A stretch of DNA of 46,766 nucleotides from Gammaproteobacteria bacterium MFB021. GTDB lineage: Bacteria; Pseudomonadota; Gammaproteobacteria; Pseudomonadales; Halomonadaceae. The DNA lies in contig JNVT01000093.1 of the NCBI GenBank assembly GCA_000737985.1, forward strand, positions 1 to 46,766. The letters are read 5' to 3'. The translations under genes and the position numbers were made by a program. Below the pieces are notes generated by a model. The model searched no databases, had not been told where the DNA came from, and worked only from the letters and a program-made list of their open reading frames with translations. Positions 36,041-44,928 of this stretch are shown in pieces (the stretch's first letter is position 1; every line of letters begins with the position of its first letter).

Positions 36041-36831
36041 ACGGCAATGGGCGCCTTGATCGCCGGGTGGGAGCGGTAGTCTTCGATCGCAATGTCGTCG
36101 AAACCAAACGCGAACAGGTCCGTGATCTCGGGGTTGAGCCGCAGCCTCGGCAGCGCCAGCGGCTCGCGGCTCAACTGCAGCCGGGCCTGATCGAGATGGT
36201 TGAGATAGAGGTGCGCATCACCCAGGGTGTGCACGAACTCCCCCGGTTCGAGACCGCAGACCTGCGCCACCATATGGGTGAGCAGCGCATAGCTGGCGAT
36301 ATTGAACGGCACTCCGAGAAAGATATCTGCGCTGCGCTGATAGAGCTGGCACGACAGCCGCCCCTCGGCGACGTAGAACTGGAACAGCGCATGACACGGC
36401 GGCAGCGCCATCTCGTCGACCAGCGCCGGATTCCAGGCCGAGACGATATGCCGGCGGGAGTCCGGGTGACGGCGAATCTGCTCGACCACCTTGGCGATCT
36501 GGTCGATCGACTCGCCGTCCGGCGCCGGCCAGCTGCGCCACTGGTAGCCGTAGACCGGCCCCAGGTCGCCATTGGCATCCGCCCACTCGTCCCAGATGGT
36601 GACATTGTGCTCATGCAGATAGGCGATGTTGGTGTCGCCACGCAGAAACCACAGAAGCTCATGGATGATCGAGCGCAGATGCAGCTTCTTGGTCGTCACC
36701 AGCGGAAAACCCTGGCTCAGATCGAAGCGCATCTGATGGCCAAAGACGCTCAGCGTGCCGACACCGGTGCGGTCGGCTTTCTCGATGCCGCTATCCAGCA
36801 CCCGTTGCATCAGATCGAGATAAGGCCGCAT
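36037..36831 (-). CDS. thyA: Thymidylate synthase
   Basis: The 264-residue enzyme methylates dUMP to dTMP with methylenetetrahydrofolate; the length is identical to E. coli ThyA. The catalytic Cys146 lies in [12 protein letters not shown], and [20 protein letters not shown] is the conserved substrate block. AAGGAG lies ten bases upstream of the ATG. It precedes folA with a four-base overlap. Upstream lies lgt, a neighbour widely conserved in proteobacteria. Confidence 0.97.
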   Translation of the reverse strand: MRPYLDLMQRVLDSGIEKADRTGVGTLSVFGHQMRFDLSQGFPLVTTKKLHLRSIIHELLWFLRGDTNIAYLHEHNVTIWDEWADANGDLGPVYGYQWRSWPAPDGESIDQIAKVVEQIRRHPDSRRHIVSAWNPALVDEMALPPCHALFQFYVAEGRLSCQLYQRSADIFLGVPFNIASYALLTHMVAQVCGLEPGEFVHTLGDAHLYLNHLDQARLQLSREPLALPRLRLNPEITDLFAFGFDDIAIEDYRSHPAIKAPIAV

Positions 36832-36918
36832 GGGGCTTGCACTCCTTGACTAGCGGCGCCGCGGGCCGATGACGACAGCCGCGCGGCGCTTGAAATCGAA
36901 TGTCTCGCGCGCCTGGCA

Positions 36919-36950
36919 ACCCGCGCGCTCAGGCATCGCTGCGCGCGGGT
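36919..36950. terminator. Perfect 10-bp hairpin between lgt and thyA
   Basis: ACCCGCGCGC (36919-36928) and GCGCGCGGGT (36941-36950) enclose 12 bases. It begins about 15 bases after the lgt stop codon on the minus strand. There is no T-run, so it may be a partial terminator, a Rho-linked end or a processing signal in a common lgt-thyA transcript. Confidence 0.5.
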
Positions 36951-36964
36951 AACGCCGGACGCGT

Positions 36965-37771
36965 TCAGTCGGCGGCGCGCTCGGCGCGGGCATCGTCGAC
37001 CGCGTTGCGGCGCGACCATACCACCAGTGCCGCACCGGCCAGGATCATCGGCAGCGACAGCAGCTGCCCCATGGTCAACCAGCCGAAGGCGATGAAGCCG
37101 AGCTGCGGATCCGGCTGACGGAAGAATTCCGACAGAAAGCGGAAGCAGCCGTAACAGATCAGGAAGAGCCCGGAGACGAAACCGCGCCGGCGCGGGGTCA
37201 GCGAGACCAGCCAGAGAATGCTGAACAGTACCACACCCTCAAGAAAGAACTGATATAGCGACGACGGATGCCGCCCCTGCCCGCCCATGCCGGGAAACAC
37301 CAGGGCCCAGGGCACGTCGGTGACGCGCCCGGGCAGCTCGTGATTGATGAAGTTGCCGATACGTCCGGCGCCCAGCCCGATCGGCACCAGCGGTGCGACG
37401 AAGTCGGTGAGCTGGAAGAACGCCAGGCCGTGCTTGCGGGCGAACAGCAGCGACGCGATCAGCACCCCGATCAGGCCGCCATGGAAGCTCATGCCGCCAT
37501 CCCAAACCTGGAACACCCACAGCGGGTTTTCGATCAGGCGGTCGAAGCCGTAGAACAGCGCATAGCCCAGGCGCCCGCCCAGCACCACGCCCAGCGCGCC
37601 GTAGAACAGCATGTCGCCGATGTCATCGGGTTTGAGTCCTAATCGCGCGGCACGCAGACGCCCCAGCCACCAGGCACCGACGAAGCCGACGACATACATC
37701 AGCCCGTACCAGTGAACCTTGAGAGGCCCCAGCGAGACGGCGATGGGATCGATATCGGGGTAGGCCAGCAT
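36965..37771 (-). CDS. lgt: Prolipoprotein diacylglyceryl transferase
   Basis: The 268-residue inner-membrane enzyme transfers diacylglyceryl from phosphatidylglycerol to the lipobox cysteine of prolipoproteins. It has about seven membrane spans, and the Lgt signature [20 protein letters not shown] begins at 136. The HGG motif lies in [11 protein letters not shown] (92-102). AAGGAG precedes the ATG. It lies between the TauE-type permease and thyA on the same strand. Confidence 0.97.
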   Translation of the reverse strand: MLAYPDIDPIAVSLGPLKVHWYGLMYVVGFVGAWWLGRLRAARLGLKPDDIGDMLFYGALGVVLGGRLGYALFYGFDRLIENPLWVFQVWDGGMSFHGGLIGVLIASLLFARKHGLAFFQLTDFVAPLVPIGLGAGRIGNFINHELPGRVTDVPWALVFPGMGGQGRHPSSLYQFFLEGVVLFSILWLVSLTPRRRGFVSGLFLICYGCFRFLSEFFRQPDPQLGFIAFGWLTMGQLLSLPMILAGAALVVWSRRNAVDDARAERAAD

Positions 37772-37807
37772 GCGCGCTCCTTCGGCAGCAGGGGTCGAGA
37801 TCGTCGG

Positions 37808-38599
37808 TCAGCCCAGCATCAGCTTGAGCCCGACCACGATCAGCAGGAGGGCAAAGATACGTCGCAGCACCTTGGCAGGCAATGCATGGGCGACTTTCAC
37901 CCCCACCCGGGCCATCGGCACGCTGGTCACCATCAGGCCGAGAAACGCCGGCCACATCACGAAACCGGTCGCCCCGCTCGGCAGCCCGGCCTCGCCCCAG
38001 CCCACCACGACATTGGTCACGGTACCGATCAGCGCGATCGGCAGACCGATGGCAGCGGAGGTCCCCACCGCCTCGGTCATGCGCTGGGTGAAGCGCGACA
38101 GCCACGGTACCGACATCACCCCGCCGCCGACCCCGAACAGCGTCGAGACGCCGCCGATCACCGCCCCCGCCGCGGCCATCGGCCAGCGCTGCGGAGTACG
38201 CCCCTGGGTAGCCGGCGGGCGCGACAGCAGCATCTTCAGTGCCATCACCAGAGCAAACGCACCGAACAGCCGCGTCAGCGCCGCCCCCGGCAGCGCAGAG
38301 GCCAGCAGCACGCCGAGAATACCGCCTACCAGCAGCCCCGGAATCATCAGTCGCAGCCAGTCGCGGCGCACGCTGCCCCGGCGCCAGTGCCCCCAGGCCG
38401 AAGAGGCGCCGGTAACGACGATGGTCGCCAGCGATGTCCCCACCGCCAGGTGGGCGGTCACCGCCGGGTCGACCTGCTGGGCGAGAAAGGCGAAGACCAG
38501 CGCCGGCACCATCACGATGCCGCCACCGATACCGAAGACACCCGCCAGCAGCCCGGCGATGGCACCCACCAGCAGGTAGATGAGGACAGCCGTCAGCAT
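37808..38599 (-). CDS. TauE/SafE-family membrane permease
   Basis: The 263-residue inner-membrane protein has about eight spans and the paired TauE/SafE glycine-rich motifs: LVGAIAGLLAGVFGIGGGIV near the N-terminus and GVSTLFGVGGGVMSVPWLSR in the second half. The family exports sulfite or sulfonate-related anions in known cases, but many members are uncharacterised. It stands upstream of lgt, a placement also seen in Pseudomonas. Its distance from the ssu genes argues against a specific role in that pathway, though sulfite export cannot be ruled out. Confidence 0.88.
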   Translation of the reverse strand: MLTAVLIYLLVGAIAGLLAGVFGIGGGIVMVPALVFAFLAQQVDPAVTAHLAVGTSLATIVVTGASSAWGHWRRGSVRRDWLRLMIPGLLVGGILGVLLASALPGAALTRLFGAFALVMALKMLLSRPPATQGRTPQRWPMAAAGAVIGGVSTLFGVGGGVMSVPWLSRFTQRMTEAVGTSAAIGLPIALIGTVTNVVVGWGEAGLPSGATGFVMWPAFLGLMVTSVPMARVGVKVAHALPAKVLRRIFALLLIVVGLKLMLG

Positions 38600-38740
38600 C
38601 TTTTTACCCCACAGTCAGACATTGAATGAGCGATCTCGCCGGGAAGCGCTGCCAGCGCGGGGTCTGGAAACATGCGGGTGATCCTTGGGTGTGACATCCG
38701 GGGCGGGAAGTAAATAGCCTGCTCATGTTACGCTGCCAGT

Positions 38741-38800
38741 CTGCCGCTGTCATGGCTGCCGCTGTCAGGGCTGCCGCTGTCATGGCTGCCGCTGTCAGGG
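38741..38800. repeat. 15-bp tandem repeat, four copies (30-bp higher-order unit)
   Basis: Copies of CTGCCGCTGTCATGG and CTGCCGCTGTCAGGG alternate strictly at 38741, 38756, 38771 and 38786, so the true unit is 30 bp duplicated exactly. The block ends 37 bases before the NRDE gene start and lies in the divergent gap with the TauE-type gene. Confidence 0.92.
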
Positions 38801-38837
38801 CAGCCCCTGGCACCTTCCACGCTGCTGGAGCCTCACC

Positions 38838-39605
38838 ATGTGTCTGATCGTCTTCGACTGGCAGCCGGATAGCGATCGGCCGCTGCGTCTTGCCGCCAAC
38901 CGCGACGAGTTCCACGCCCGCCCCAGCGCCGCCCTGCACCATTGGCAGGATGCCCCGCTGCTCGGCGGCCGCGATCTCGAAGGGGGCGGCACCTGGCTGG
39001 CCGCCACCCCCGGCGGGCGCTTCGCCGCCCTGACCAACGTCCGCGACGCCCATCTGGCGACACCTGCCGACCCGCCCAGCCGCGGCGAGCTGGTGACCGC
39101 CGCCCTGCAAGCGACCGAGCCGCAGCGCTGGCTCCAGAACCTGGCCACCGCTGGCGCCCAGCGCTATGCCGGTTTCAACCTGCTGCTGCGCGAGGGTGAT
39201 CGGCTCTGGGTGCTCCACCACGGCCGCGACGCAACCACCCTCAGCGAGGTCGCGCCCGGCCTGCACGGGCTCTCCAACGCCGCACTGGACACTCCCTGGC
39301 CCAAGCTGGTGCGCGCGCGGGAGGCGCTGCGACAGGCCCTCGACGGCGACGACTGGCAAGCCTCGATGTGGCAGGCCATGCATGACAGCCGCCCCGCCAC
39401 CGATACCAAGCTGCCCGATACCGGCGTCGGCCTGGCGACCGAGCGCCGGCTGTCACCGATCTTCATCCTCGGGGAGACCTACGGCACCCGCGCCACCACG
39501 CTGGTGAGCGCGGCGGCGAACGGTGTCATCGAGATCGCGGAACGCCGCTACGCTGGCATGGGCGTGCCGGAGGGAGAGTGCGTGAGCGAATCAGTGTCAG
39601 CCTAG
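38838..39605 (+). CDS. NRDE (TANGO2 family) protein
   Basis: The 255-residue protein begins MCLIVFDWQPD and has the defining LAANRDEFHARPSAALHHW motif, giving the N-terminal nucleophile-like NRDE family. Conserved parts include LLGGRDLEGGGTWLAATPGG and FAALTNVRD. The human homologue TANGO2 has been linked to haem and lipid handling; the bacterial role is unknown. GGAG seven bases before the ATG supports the start. It is convergent with ptsP. A four-copy 15-bp repeat lies in its leader or promoter region. Confidence 0.9.
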   Translation: MCLIVFDWQPDSDRPLRLAANRDEFHARPSAALHHWQDAPLLGGRDLEGGGTWLAATPGGRFAALTNVRDAHLATPADPPSRGELVTAALQATEPQRWLQNLATAGAQRYAGFNLLLREGDRLWVLHHGRDATTLSEVAPGLHGLSNAALDTPWPKLVRAREALRQALDGDDWQASMWQAMHDSRPATDTKLPDTGVGLATERRLSPIFILGETYGTRATTLVSAAANGVIEIAERRYAGMGVPEGECVSESVSA

Positions 39606-39630
39606 CCGCAGACTCTGGCGCGAAGACTCG

Positions 39631-41892
39631 TCAATCCTGGGGCGGCAGCAGATGCGCGATCTGCCAGTCGGAGAGCCGCTGGCGCAGGTGCGCACGCACG
39701 GCCGCGGTGGTCGGCAGGCCCAGCGTCTCCTGAACCAGCGCCTTGGCATCGTCGAGTCCGACCCGACGGATGGCGGCGCGCACCCGCGGCAGACTCGGCG
39801 CGTTCATCGACAGCGCGTCGAAGCCCATGCCCATCAGCAGCAGCGCCCCGGAGGGGTCTCCCGCCAGCTCGCCGCACACCGAAGCCGGCACGCCCAGGGT
39901 CTGGCCCTCGGCGGCGAGCCGCGACAGCGCGTTGAGTACCGCCGGGTGGCAGGCATCGTAGAGACCGGCGACGCGCGCATTGTTGCGGTCCACCGCCAGC
40001 AGATACTGGGTCAGGTCATTGCTGCCGATGGAGAAGAAATCGACCCGCTCGGCCAGCGCCGCGAGCTGATAGAGCGTCGCCGGCACTTCGATCATCACCC
40101 CGACCTTGGGCGAGGCCACCTCGATACCATCCTCGGCCAGCTCCTGACGCGCCCGCGACAGCAGTCGCAGCGCCGTATCCACTTCGTCGACACTGGTGAT
40201 CATCGGCAGCAGGATGCGCAGATTGTCGAGTCCGCGCGACGCCATCAGCATGGCGCGCAGCTGCACCATCAGCACTTCGGGGTGGTCCAGCGTCACCCGG
40301 ATGCCGCGCCAGCCGAGAAAGGGGTTGGCCTCGTTGATCGGGAAGTAGGGAAGATCCTTGTCACCGCCGATATCGAGGGTGCGCATCACCACCGGTAGTG
40401 GCGCGAAGCTCGACAGCTGCTCATGGTAGAGACGGGTCTGCTCCTGCTCGCTGGGAAAGCGCTCGTTCATCATGAACGGCACTTCGGTGCGGTAGAGCCC
40501 TACGCCGCTGACCCGCGACTTGAGCTGTGCCACCGCATCCACGGCGAGCCCGGTATTGACCAGCAGCGGCATGGCGTGGCCGTCCGGGGTCTGGCTGGGC
40601 AGGTGCTGCTCGTGCTCGAGCACTTCGGCCAGCGCCCGCTCCTCCTTGATCAGCCGCGCATAGCGCTGCGCCAGTTGAGGGTCGGGCCGCACGAAGAGCC
40701 GCCCGCGGTGGCCGTCGAGAATCGCTTTGGCCCCGTTGATCCGCGGCAGCGGCAGATCGACCATCCCCAGCACCGTGGGGATACCCATAGCCCGCGCCAG
40801 AATCGCCACGTGGGAATTGCTCGACCCGCGCACCGAGACCAGCGCTGCCAGGCGATCCTTGGGCACCTCGCCCAAAGTCGCGGCGCTGATCTCGTCGCCG
40901 ACCAGAATGGTGTTCTCGGGATAGGTGGAAGCGGTGCGCTCGCTACCCTCCTGCAGATGCGCGAGCACCCGCCGGCCGAGATCGCGGATATCGGCGGCGC
41001 GCTCGCGCAGGTAGCCATCGTCGACCCGTTCGAGATACTGGGTATGGCGTCGGACCACGTCGGCCAGCGCCCCCGGGGCCCACTGCCCCTCGCGGATGCG
41101 CTTCTCGACCTCGTTGCCCAGCGCGGCGTCGCCCAGCATCTGCTGATAGACATCGAACAGCGCCAGCTCCTGGGCCGAAATGCGGCTGGCCAGACGCGCC
41201 CCGGCTTCGCGAATCTCCTCGCGCACATGGGCGATCGCCGCCTGCAGATGGGCGACTTCGGCCTCCGGGTCGGTGGGAATCAGATCGGGCACGCTGTCGA
41301 GATCGGCCGGCGGCGCGATCACCACGATCTCGCCGATCGCCATGCCCGGTGAGCCCGGCGCGCCGGAGAACATCGCCTGGCCATCGGGCTGGGCACGGCG
41401 ATTGAGCGCGCCGGAGACCAGCGCATGCGCCAGCACCCCGGCGAGCTGCGCCGCCATGGTTACCAGGAAAGCCTCGTCCCCCTCGTCGAAGCGGCGCTTC
41501 TCCTGCTGCTGCACCACCAGCACGCCGAGCATGCGGCGCTGGTGGATGATCGGCACCCCGAGAAAGCTGGAGAAGCGCTCCTCGCCGGTCTCGGCGAAGT
41601 AGCGAAAGTGCGGGTGTGCCGGGGCGTCCTCGAGGTTGAGCGGCTCCTCGCGCTGACCCACCAGCCCCACCAGCCCCTCGCCCAGACCCAGCGCCACCAC
41701 GCCCACCGCCTGGGTGCGCAGGCCGATGGTGTCCATCAGCACCAGCCGCTCGCGCTCGCGATCGAACAGGTAGACCGAGCAGACGTCGGTACGCATGGCC
41801 TTGCGGATACGCCGCACCATGGTGGCGAGCGCGGCATCCAGGCTGCGGGCGCCATTAACTTCCTGAACGATGCGGCGAAGGGTATCGAGCAT
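39631..41892 (-). CDS. ptsP: Nitrogen-PTS enzyme I (PtsP)
   Basis: The 753-residue phosphotransferase starts the regulatory nitrogen PTS, passing phosphate from PEP to NPr. A GAF domain occupies about 1-150 (RTDVCSVYLFDRERERLVLM). The phosphohistidine is His361 in SSNSHVAILARAMG (E. coli PtsP His356). The C-terminal PEP-binding barrel includes GVGLYRTEVPFMMNERFPSE, SIGSNDLTQYLLAVDRNN and CGELAGDPSGALLLMGMG. AAAGG precedes the ATG. rppH lies directly upstream on the same strand, the usual order in gammaproteobacteria. NPr and EIIA-Ntr are not in this window. Confidence 0.97.
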   Translation of the reverse strand: MLDTLRRIVQEVNGARSLDAALATMVRRIRKAMRTDVCSVYLFDRERERLVLMDTIGLRTQAVGVVALGLGEGLVGLVGQREEPLNLEDAPAHPHFRYFAETGEERFSSFLGVPIIHQRRMLGVLVVQQQEKRRFDEGDEAFLVTMAAQLAGVLAHALVSGALNRRAQPDGQAMFSGAPGSPGMAIGEIVVIAPPADLDSVPDLIPTDPEAEVAHLQAAIAHVREEIREAGARLASRISAQELALFDVYQQMLGDAALGNEVEKRIREGQWAPGALADVVRRHTQYLERVDDGYLRERAADIRDLGRRVLAHLQEGSERTASTYPENTILVGDEISAATLGEVPKDRLAALVSVRGSSNSHVAILARAMGIPTVLGMVDLPLPRINGAKAILDGHRGRLFVRPDPQLAQRYARLIKEERALAEVLEHEQHLPSQTPDGHAMPLLVNTGLAVDAVAQLKSRVSGVGLYRTEVPFMMNERFPSEQEQTRLYHEQLSSFAPLPVVMRTLDIGGDKDLPYFPINEANPFLGWRGIRVTLDHPEVLMVQLRAMLMASRGLDNLRILLPMITSVDEVDTALRLLSRARQELAEDGIEVASPKVGVMIEVPATLYQLAALAERVDFFSIGSNDLTQYLLAVDRNNARVAGLYDACHPAVLNALSRLAAEGQTLGVPASVCGELAGDPSGALLLMGMGFDALSMNAPSLPRVRAAIRRVGLDDAKALVQETLGLPTTAAVRAHLRQRLSDWQIAHLLPPQD

Positions 41893-41939
41893 GGGCCTTT
41901 TTCTTGTCTGCGAGGCGATCCTCGTGGTGGCATCGAAAC

Positions 41940-42029
41940 GGCCCGCTGCTGCCGGGCCGCCATGGTGTTCGCGCGGGCTAAGCTCTATATGAAATTACCT
42001 GGTACGAAAACTTCCTGGTACGAAAACTT
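41940..42029. repeat. rppH-ptsP spacer: hairpin plus 16-bp direct duplication
   Basis: GGCCCG-7-CGGGCC (41940-41958) forms a GC hairpin that on the minus strand is followed by a short GTTTC, a weak terminator after rppH. CCTGGTACGAAAACTT is exactly duplicated at 41998-42013 and 42014-42029. The whole gap 41893-42052 has no gene. Confidence 0.65.
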
Positions 42030-42052
42030 CCTGCGCTCGGGTCGGCTCGCTA

Positions 42053-42547
42053 TCAGGTCAGCTCCTCCAGCGCCAGACGATGAAAGTCCGGTGCCAGTTC
42101 GCGCAGGGCGCGGCGGTAGACCTCGCGCTTGAACGAGACCACCTGCCCCAGAGGATACCAGTAACTGACCCAGCGCCAGCCGTCGAATTCCGGTTTGGGC
42201 GTGCTGTCGACGCAGACTCGGCTGTCATGGCAGCGGATCTTCAGCAAAAACCACTTCTGCTTCTGGCCGATGCACAGCGGCTTCGAGTGCGTTCTCACCA
42301 TGCGCCGTGGGAGTCGGTAACGTAGCCATCCTCGCGTACAGGCCACCACATCGACATCATGGGCCTTCAACCCAATCTCCTCCTCCAGCTCGCGGAAGAG
42401 TGCCTGTTGCGGTGACTCATGGGCCTTGATACCGCCTTGCGGAAATTGCCACGCTTCCTGACCCGCCCGACGCGCCCAGAGCAGTTGGCCGTCACAGTTG
42501 GCAATGATGATGCCAACGTTCGGCCGAAAGCCATCGGCGTCTATCAC
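42053..42547 (-). CDS. rppH: RNA pyrophosphohydrolase RppH
   Basis: The 164-residue Nudix hydrolase removes pyrophosphate from 5' triphosphate ends of mRNA, which triggers decay by RNase E. The Nudix box reads [20 protein letters not shown] followed by IGLKAHD. The GTG at 42547 was chosen: AAGGTG lies six bases upstream and it yields [13 protein letters not shown], matching the E. coli N-terminus. A GTG three codons earlier (42556) would add three residues without a ribosome-binding site. It lies before ptsP and is divergent from the HAD phosphatase gene. Confidence 0.95.
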   Translation of the reverse strand: MIDADGFRPNVGIIIANCDGQLLWARRAGQEAWQFPQGGIKAHESPQQALFRELEEEIGLKAHDVDVVACTRGWLRYRLPRRMVRTHSKPLCIGQKQKWFLLKIRCHDSRVCVDSTPKPEFDGWRWVSYWYPLGQVVSFKREVYRRALRELAPDFHRLALEELT

Positions 42548-42785
42548 GGAGTTCACCTTAACTCAATTGTCGTTGAAACCATTCTTCCACAAAGCGAGAA
42601 AGCGCATCAATAAGCGTACTGGGCAAAAGCCCTGGCCAGCGTCCTGACGCCGACCGCCAGAGATGCGCACGCGCCCGGCCCCGGCATGGGCAAGCGCCGG
42701 GGAGTTTGCGATACTGCCCGGCGTCGCCACCGCGACCCGACCGCCACGCCACCCTCACATCATCGCCACTTACCGGGAGCCAACC

Positions 42786-43445
42786 TTGAGTCTGGCCATT
42801 TTCGATCTCGACAACACCTTGATCAGCTGCGACAGCGACCACGCCTGGGGCGAGTTTCTCATCGAGCAGGGCGCGGTCGACGGCGATGCCTATCGCCAGG
42901 CCAACGATCAGTACCTGCGGGACTATCAGGCGGGGCAGCTCGATATCATGGCCTACCTGGCAATGGCGCTCGAGCCGCTGACCCGGCACAGCGAAGAGCA
43001 GCTCAACGCCTGGCACCAGCAGTTCATGGCGTGCAAGATCGAGCCCCACGTGCTGCCCCAGGCCGAAGAGCTACTCGCCTGGCACCGCCAGCGCGGCGAC
43101 CATCTGCTGATCATCACCGCCACCAACCGCTTCATCACCGGGCCCATCGCCCGGCGCCTGGGCGTCGACGATCTGATCGCGATCGAACCCGAACGCGACG
43201 GCAAGCGCTACACCGGACGCGTGGCCGGCATCCCCAGCTATCGCGAGGGCAAGGTGACCCGGCTCGAGCAGTGGCTCGAGGAGCAGCCGGCGCTGACTCT
43301 GGATGACGCCTGGTTCTACAGCGACTCGATCAACGATCGCTTTCTGCTGGAAAAAGTCCCCAACCCGGTAGCGGTCGACCCCGATGACGCGCTGCGTAAT
43401 CTGGCCGAGGCGCAAGGCTGGCGCGTGATCACCCTGCGCGACTGA
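42786..43445 (+). CDS. HAD-IB family phosphatase, SerB-like
   Basis: The 219-residue HAD hydrolase has nucleophile motif I IFDLDNTLIS (Asp7 and Asp9), motif II in LLIITATNRFITGPIARRLG and motif IV in WFYSDSINDRFLLE, where YSDS replaces the more usual GDS. This is the HAD-IB-hyp1 group, related to phosphoserine phosphatase. The substrate is not known. A TTG start at 42786 was chosen because GGGAG lies six bases upstream and the protein then begins right at the HAD core; longer in-frame starts have no conserved residues. It lies beside rppH, as in Pseudomonas. Confidence 0.87.
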   Translation: MSLAIFDLDNTLISCDSDHAWGEFLIEQGAVDGDAYRQANDQYLRDYQAGQLDIMAYLAMALEPLTRHSEEQLNAWHQQFMACKIEPHVLPQAEELLAWHRQRGDHLLIITATNRFITGPIARRLGVDDLIAIEPERDGKRYTGRVAGIPSYREGKVTRLEQWLEEQPALTLDDAWFYSDSINDRFLLEKVPNPVAVDPDDALRNLAEAQGWRVITLRD

Positions 43446-43462
43446 AGGGCGAAAGCCGAGGG

Positions 43463-43489
43463 CTGAGAACCGAAGTCTGAGAACCGAAG
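43463..43489. repeat. 14-bp-period direct repeat after the HAD gene
   Basis: CTGAGAACCGAAG occurs at 43463-43475 and 43477-43489, with weaker purine-rich echoes (GCCGAGGGCTGAG, GAAGGGCAAAGCC) around it. The gap 43446-43620 between the convergent HAD and rsd genes shows no gene and no clear terminator. Confidence 0.7.
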
Positions 43490-43620
43490 GGCAAAGCCAA
43501 AACAGGGTTGGGGGCAAGAACCAGCGAGGGGAAACAACCGCGAAACGCCGCGGCTCGGCGGCCGAACCGCGGCGAGCGCCACGCCCGGCCTGCGGCCGAT
43601 GGCGGGCGCGACAGCAAGAC

Positions 43621-44133
43621 TCAGGAAGAGACGGGGTTGGCTTGGCGCTGGCCCGTCGATTCGCCATCCGGCGCATGCACCGCATGGACCCGGCCGATCA
43701 ATTGATCTTCGAGGCCGAAACGCTCCACCAGCCCCGCACCCAGGCGCTCGAGCCATGCCGGCAGGCGCGCAGTGTGGTGCTCGCAACGCGTCGGGGTGGC
43801 GTAGTCGTTGTCGAAATCCAGCACCAGTTGGGTCGAACTCTCGACCCGCGCCAGCAGCTCGTCGGCCAGCGCCAGCGCCTCGCGGTCATCGAAGGCCTTC
43901 GCTTCCTCGCGCAGCTGCGGGTAGATCTCGAAATGGCCGGCGCTGATGTAGTCCATCAGCGCTTCGCTGAAGGCATCGATACGCGCCTTGGTGACCGCAC
44001 CGAGATCGCTTTCACACACCTCGCGCAGGTCGACCAGGGTCACCAGCATGTCGTAGCGCTGCTCGAGCCAGCGATCGATCAGCGAATGGACCCCGCCCCA
44101 GCGCTCCTGCGCCGTCTTGCAGTGCTCCAGCAT
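43621..44133 (-). CDS. rsd: Anti-sigma-70 regulator Rsd (AlgQ)
   Basis: The 170-residue helical protein matches Rsd/AlgQ: MLEHCKTAQERWGGVHSLID, DRWLEQRYDMLVTL, then VESSTQLVLDFDNDYATPTR. Rsd binds the sigma-70 subunit and shifts RNA polymerase towards other sigma factors in stationary phase; in Pseudomonas the homologue AlgQ also affects alginate and virulence genes. Its ribosome-binding site is a 12-base perfect complement to the 16S rRNA 3' end, so it should be translated very efficiently. dsbB lies next upstream on the same strand, a neighbour pair also found in Pseudomonas. Confidence 0.93.
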   Translation of the reverse strand: MLEHCKTAQERWGGVHSLIDRWLEQRYDMLVTLVDLREVCESDLGAVTKARIDAFSEALMDYISAGHFEIYPQLREEAKAFDDREALALADELLARVESSTQLVLDFDNDYATPTRCEHHTARLPAWLERLGAGLVERFGLEDQLIGRVHAVHAPDGESTGQRQANPVSS

Positions 44134-44135
44134 GT

Positions 44136-44147
44136 ATCACCTCCTTA
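44136..44147 (-). promoter_or_regulatory. Full-length consensus Shine-Dalgarno sequence of rsd
   Basis: On the minus strand TAAGGAGGTGAT pairs with twelve bases of the 16S rRNA 3' end and ends two bases before the ATG, with GGAGG six bases from it. Natural sites normally match only 4-6 bases. It fixes the rsd start codon. Confidence 0.92.
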
Positions 44148-44310
44148 GGAAATCACCGCATAAATGCCTGCACGAGCGAATGGCTTCGTTACGCGGTACT
44201 CGAAAGCTCGCCTAACCACTTGTTATGTCTCGCTTTCTCCGTTCCGGGCGCCTTGCCCTTCATCTCGTTCGGCGATTTATTCAGCGTTTCCTTTCTTGGC
44301 AGGCCGGCGC

Positions 44311-44856
44311 TCAGGCCGCGGTCACCGGTTGCGTCGCCGCCTTGCCCCGCAGTCGGGTGAGAATCATCGCCAGCGGTATCAGCGCCATGATCGCGAAGCC
44401 CAGCAGTGTCCACTGTGGCAGCGTCACGCCCCACAGCGCGCCTTCCACCGCAGCGCACTCGCCCGACCCGGAGAGCACGCGGGACATCACGTCCCACAGC
44501 GGCAGCGCGCCGAGCATGTAGTCTAAGCCAGGTCCACAGCTCGGCACACTATCCGGAGGTAGCGTCTGCAGCCAGACATGGCGCCCTGCGACGATGATGC
44601 CGCCGGCCACCGCCAGCAGTGCCAGCACGCCGTAGACGATAGCGCCACGGCGGCGCGGATTGTGCAAAAGGCCAATCAGGAAGACACAGCCGGCAGCGAT
44701 CACCGCCACGCGCTGGAAGATGCACAGCGGGCAAGGCTCCAGGCCTACGCCATACTGCAGATAGAGCGCGACTGCCATCATCAGGCAGCACATCGCCAGC
44801 CCTAGCCCACACCACTGGCGCGCGCTCGCCTGCGCCGCCCACCGCTTGATCTGCAT
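44311..44856 (-). CDS. dsbB: Disulfide bond formation protein DsbB
   Basis: The 181-residue inner-membrane quinone reductase reoxidises DsbA. It has four hydrophobic spans, the first periplasmic cysteine pair C42-P-L-C45 in LEPCPLCIFQRV, and the second pair Cys107 and Cys134 in the large periplasmic loop (VPSCGPGL and GSGECAAV). All four catalytic cysteines are therefore present. The ATG at 44856 was chosen because it begins right before the first span; 13 extra upstream codons are open but unconserved. It lies between gshA and rsd on the same strand. Confidence 0.95.
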   Translation of the reverse strand: MQIKRWAAQASARQWCGLGLAMCCLMMAVALYLQYGVGLEPCPLCIFQRVAVIAAGCVFLIGLLHNPRRRGAIVYGVLALLAVAGGIIVAGRHVWLQTLPPDSVPSCGPGLDYMLGALPLWDVMSRVLSGSGECAAVEGALWGVTLPQWTLLGFAIMALIPLAMILTRLRGKAATQPVTAA

Positions 44857-44928
44857 AGTCTCGATGTCCTTGGTATTGATCCTGCTCGCACCCACCGCTG
44901 CCCGACGGACGCGCCAGGCCTTATGGAC

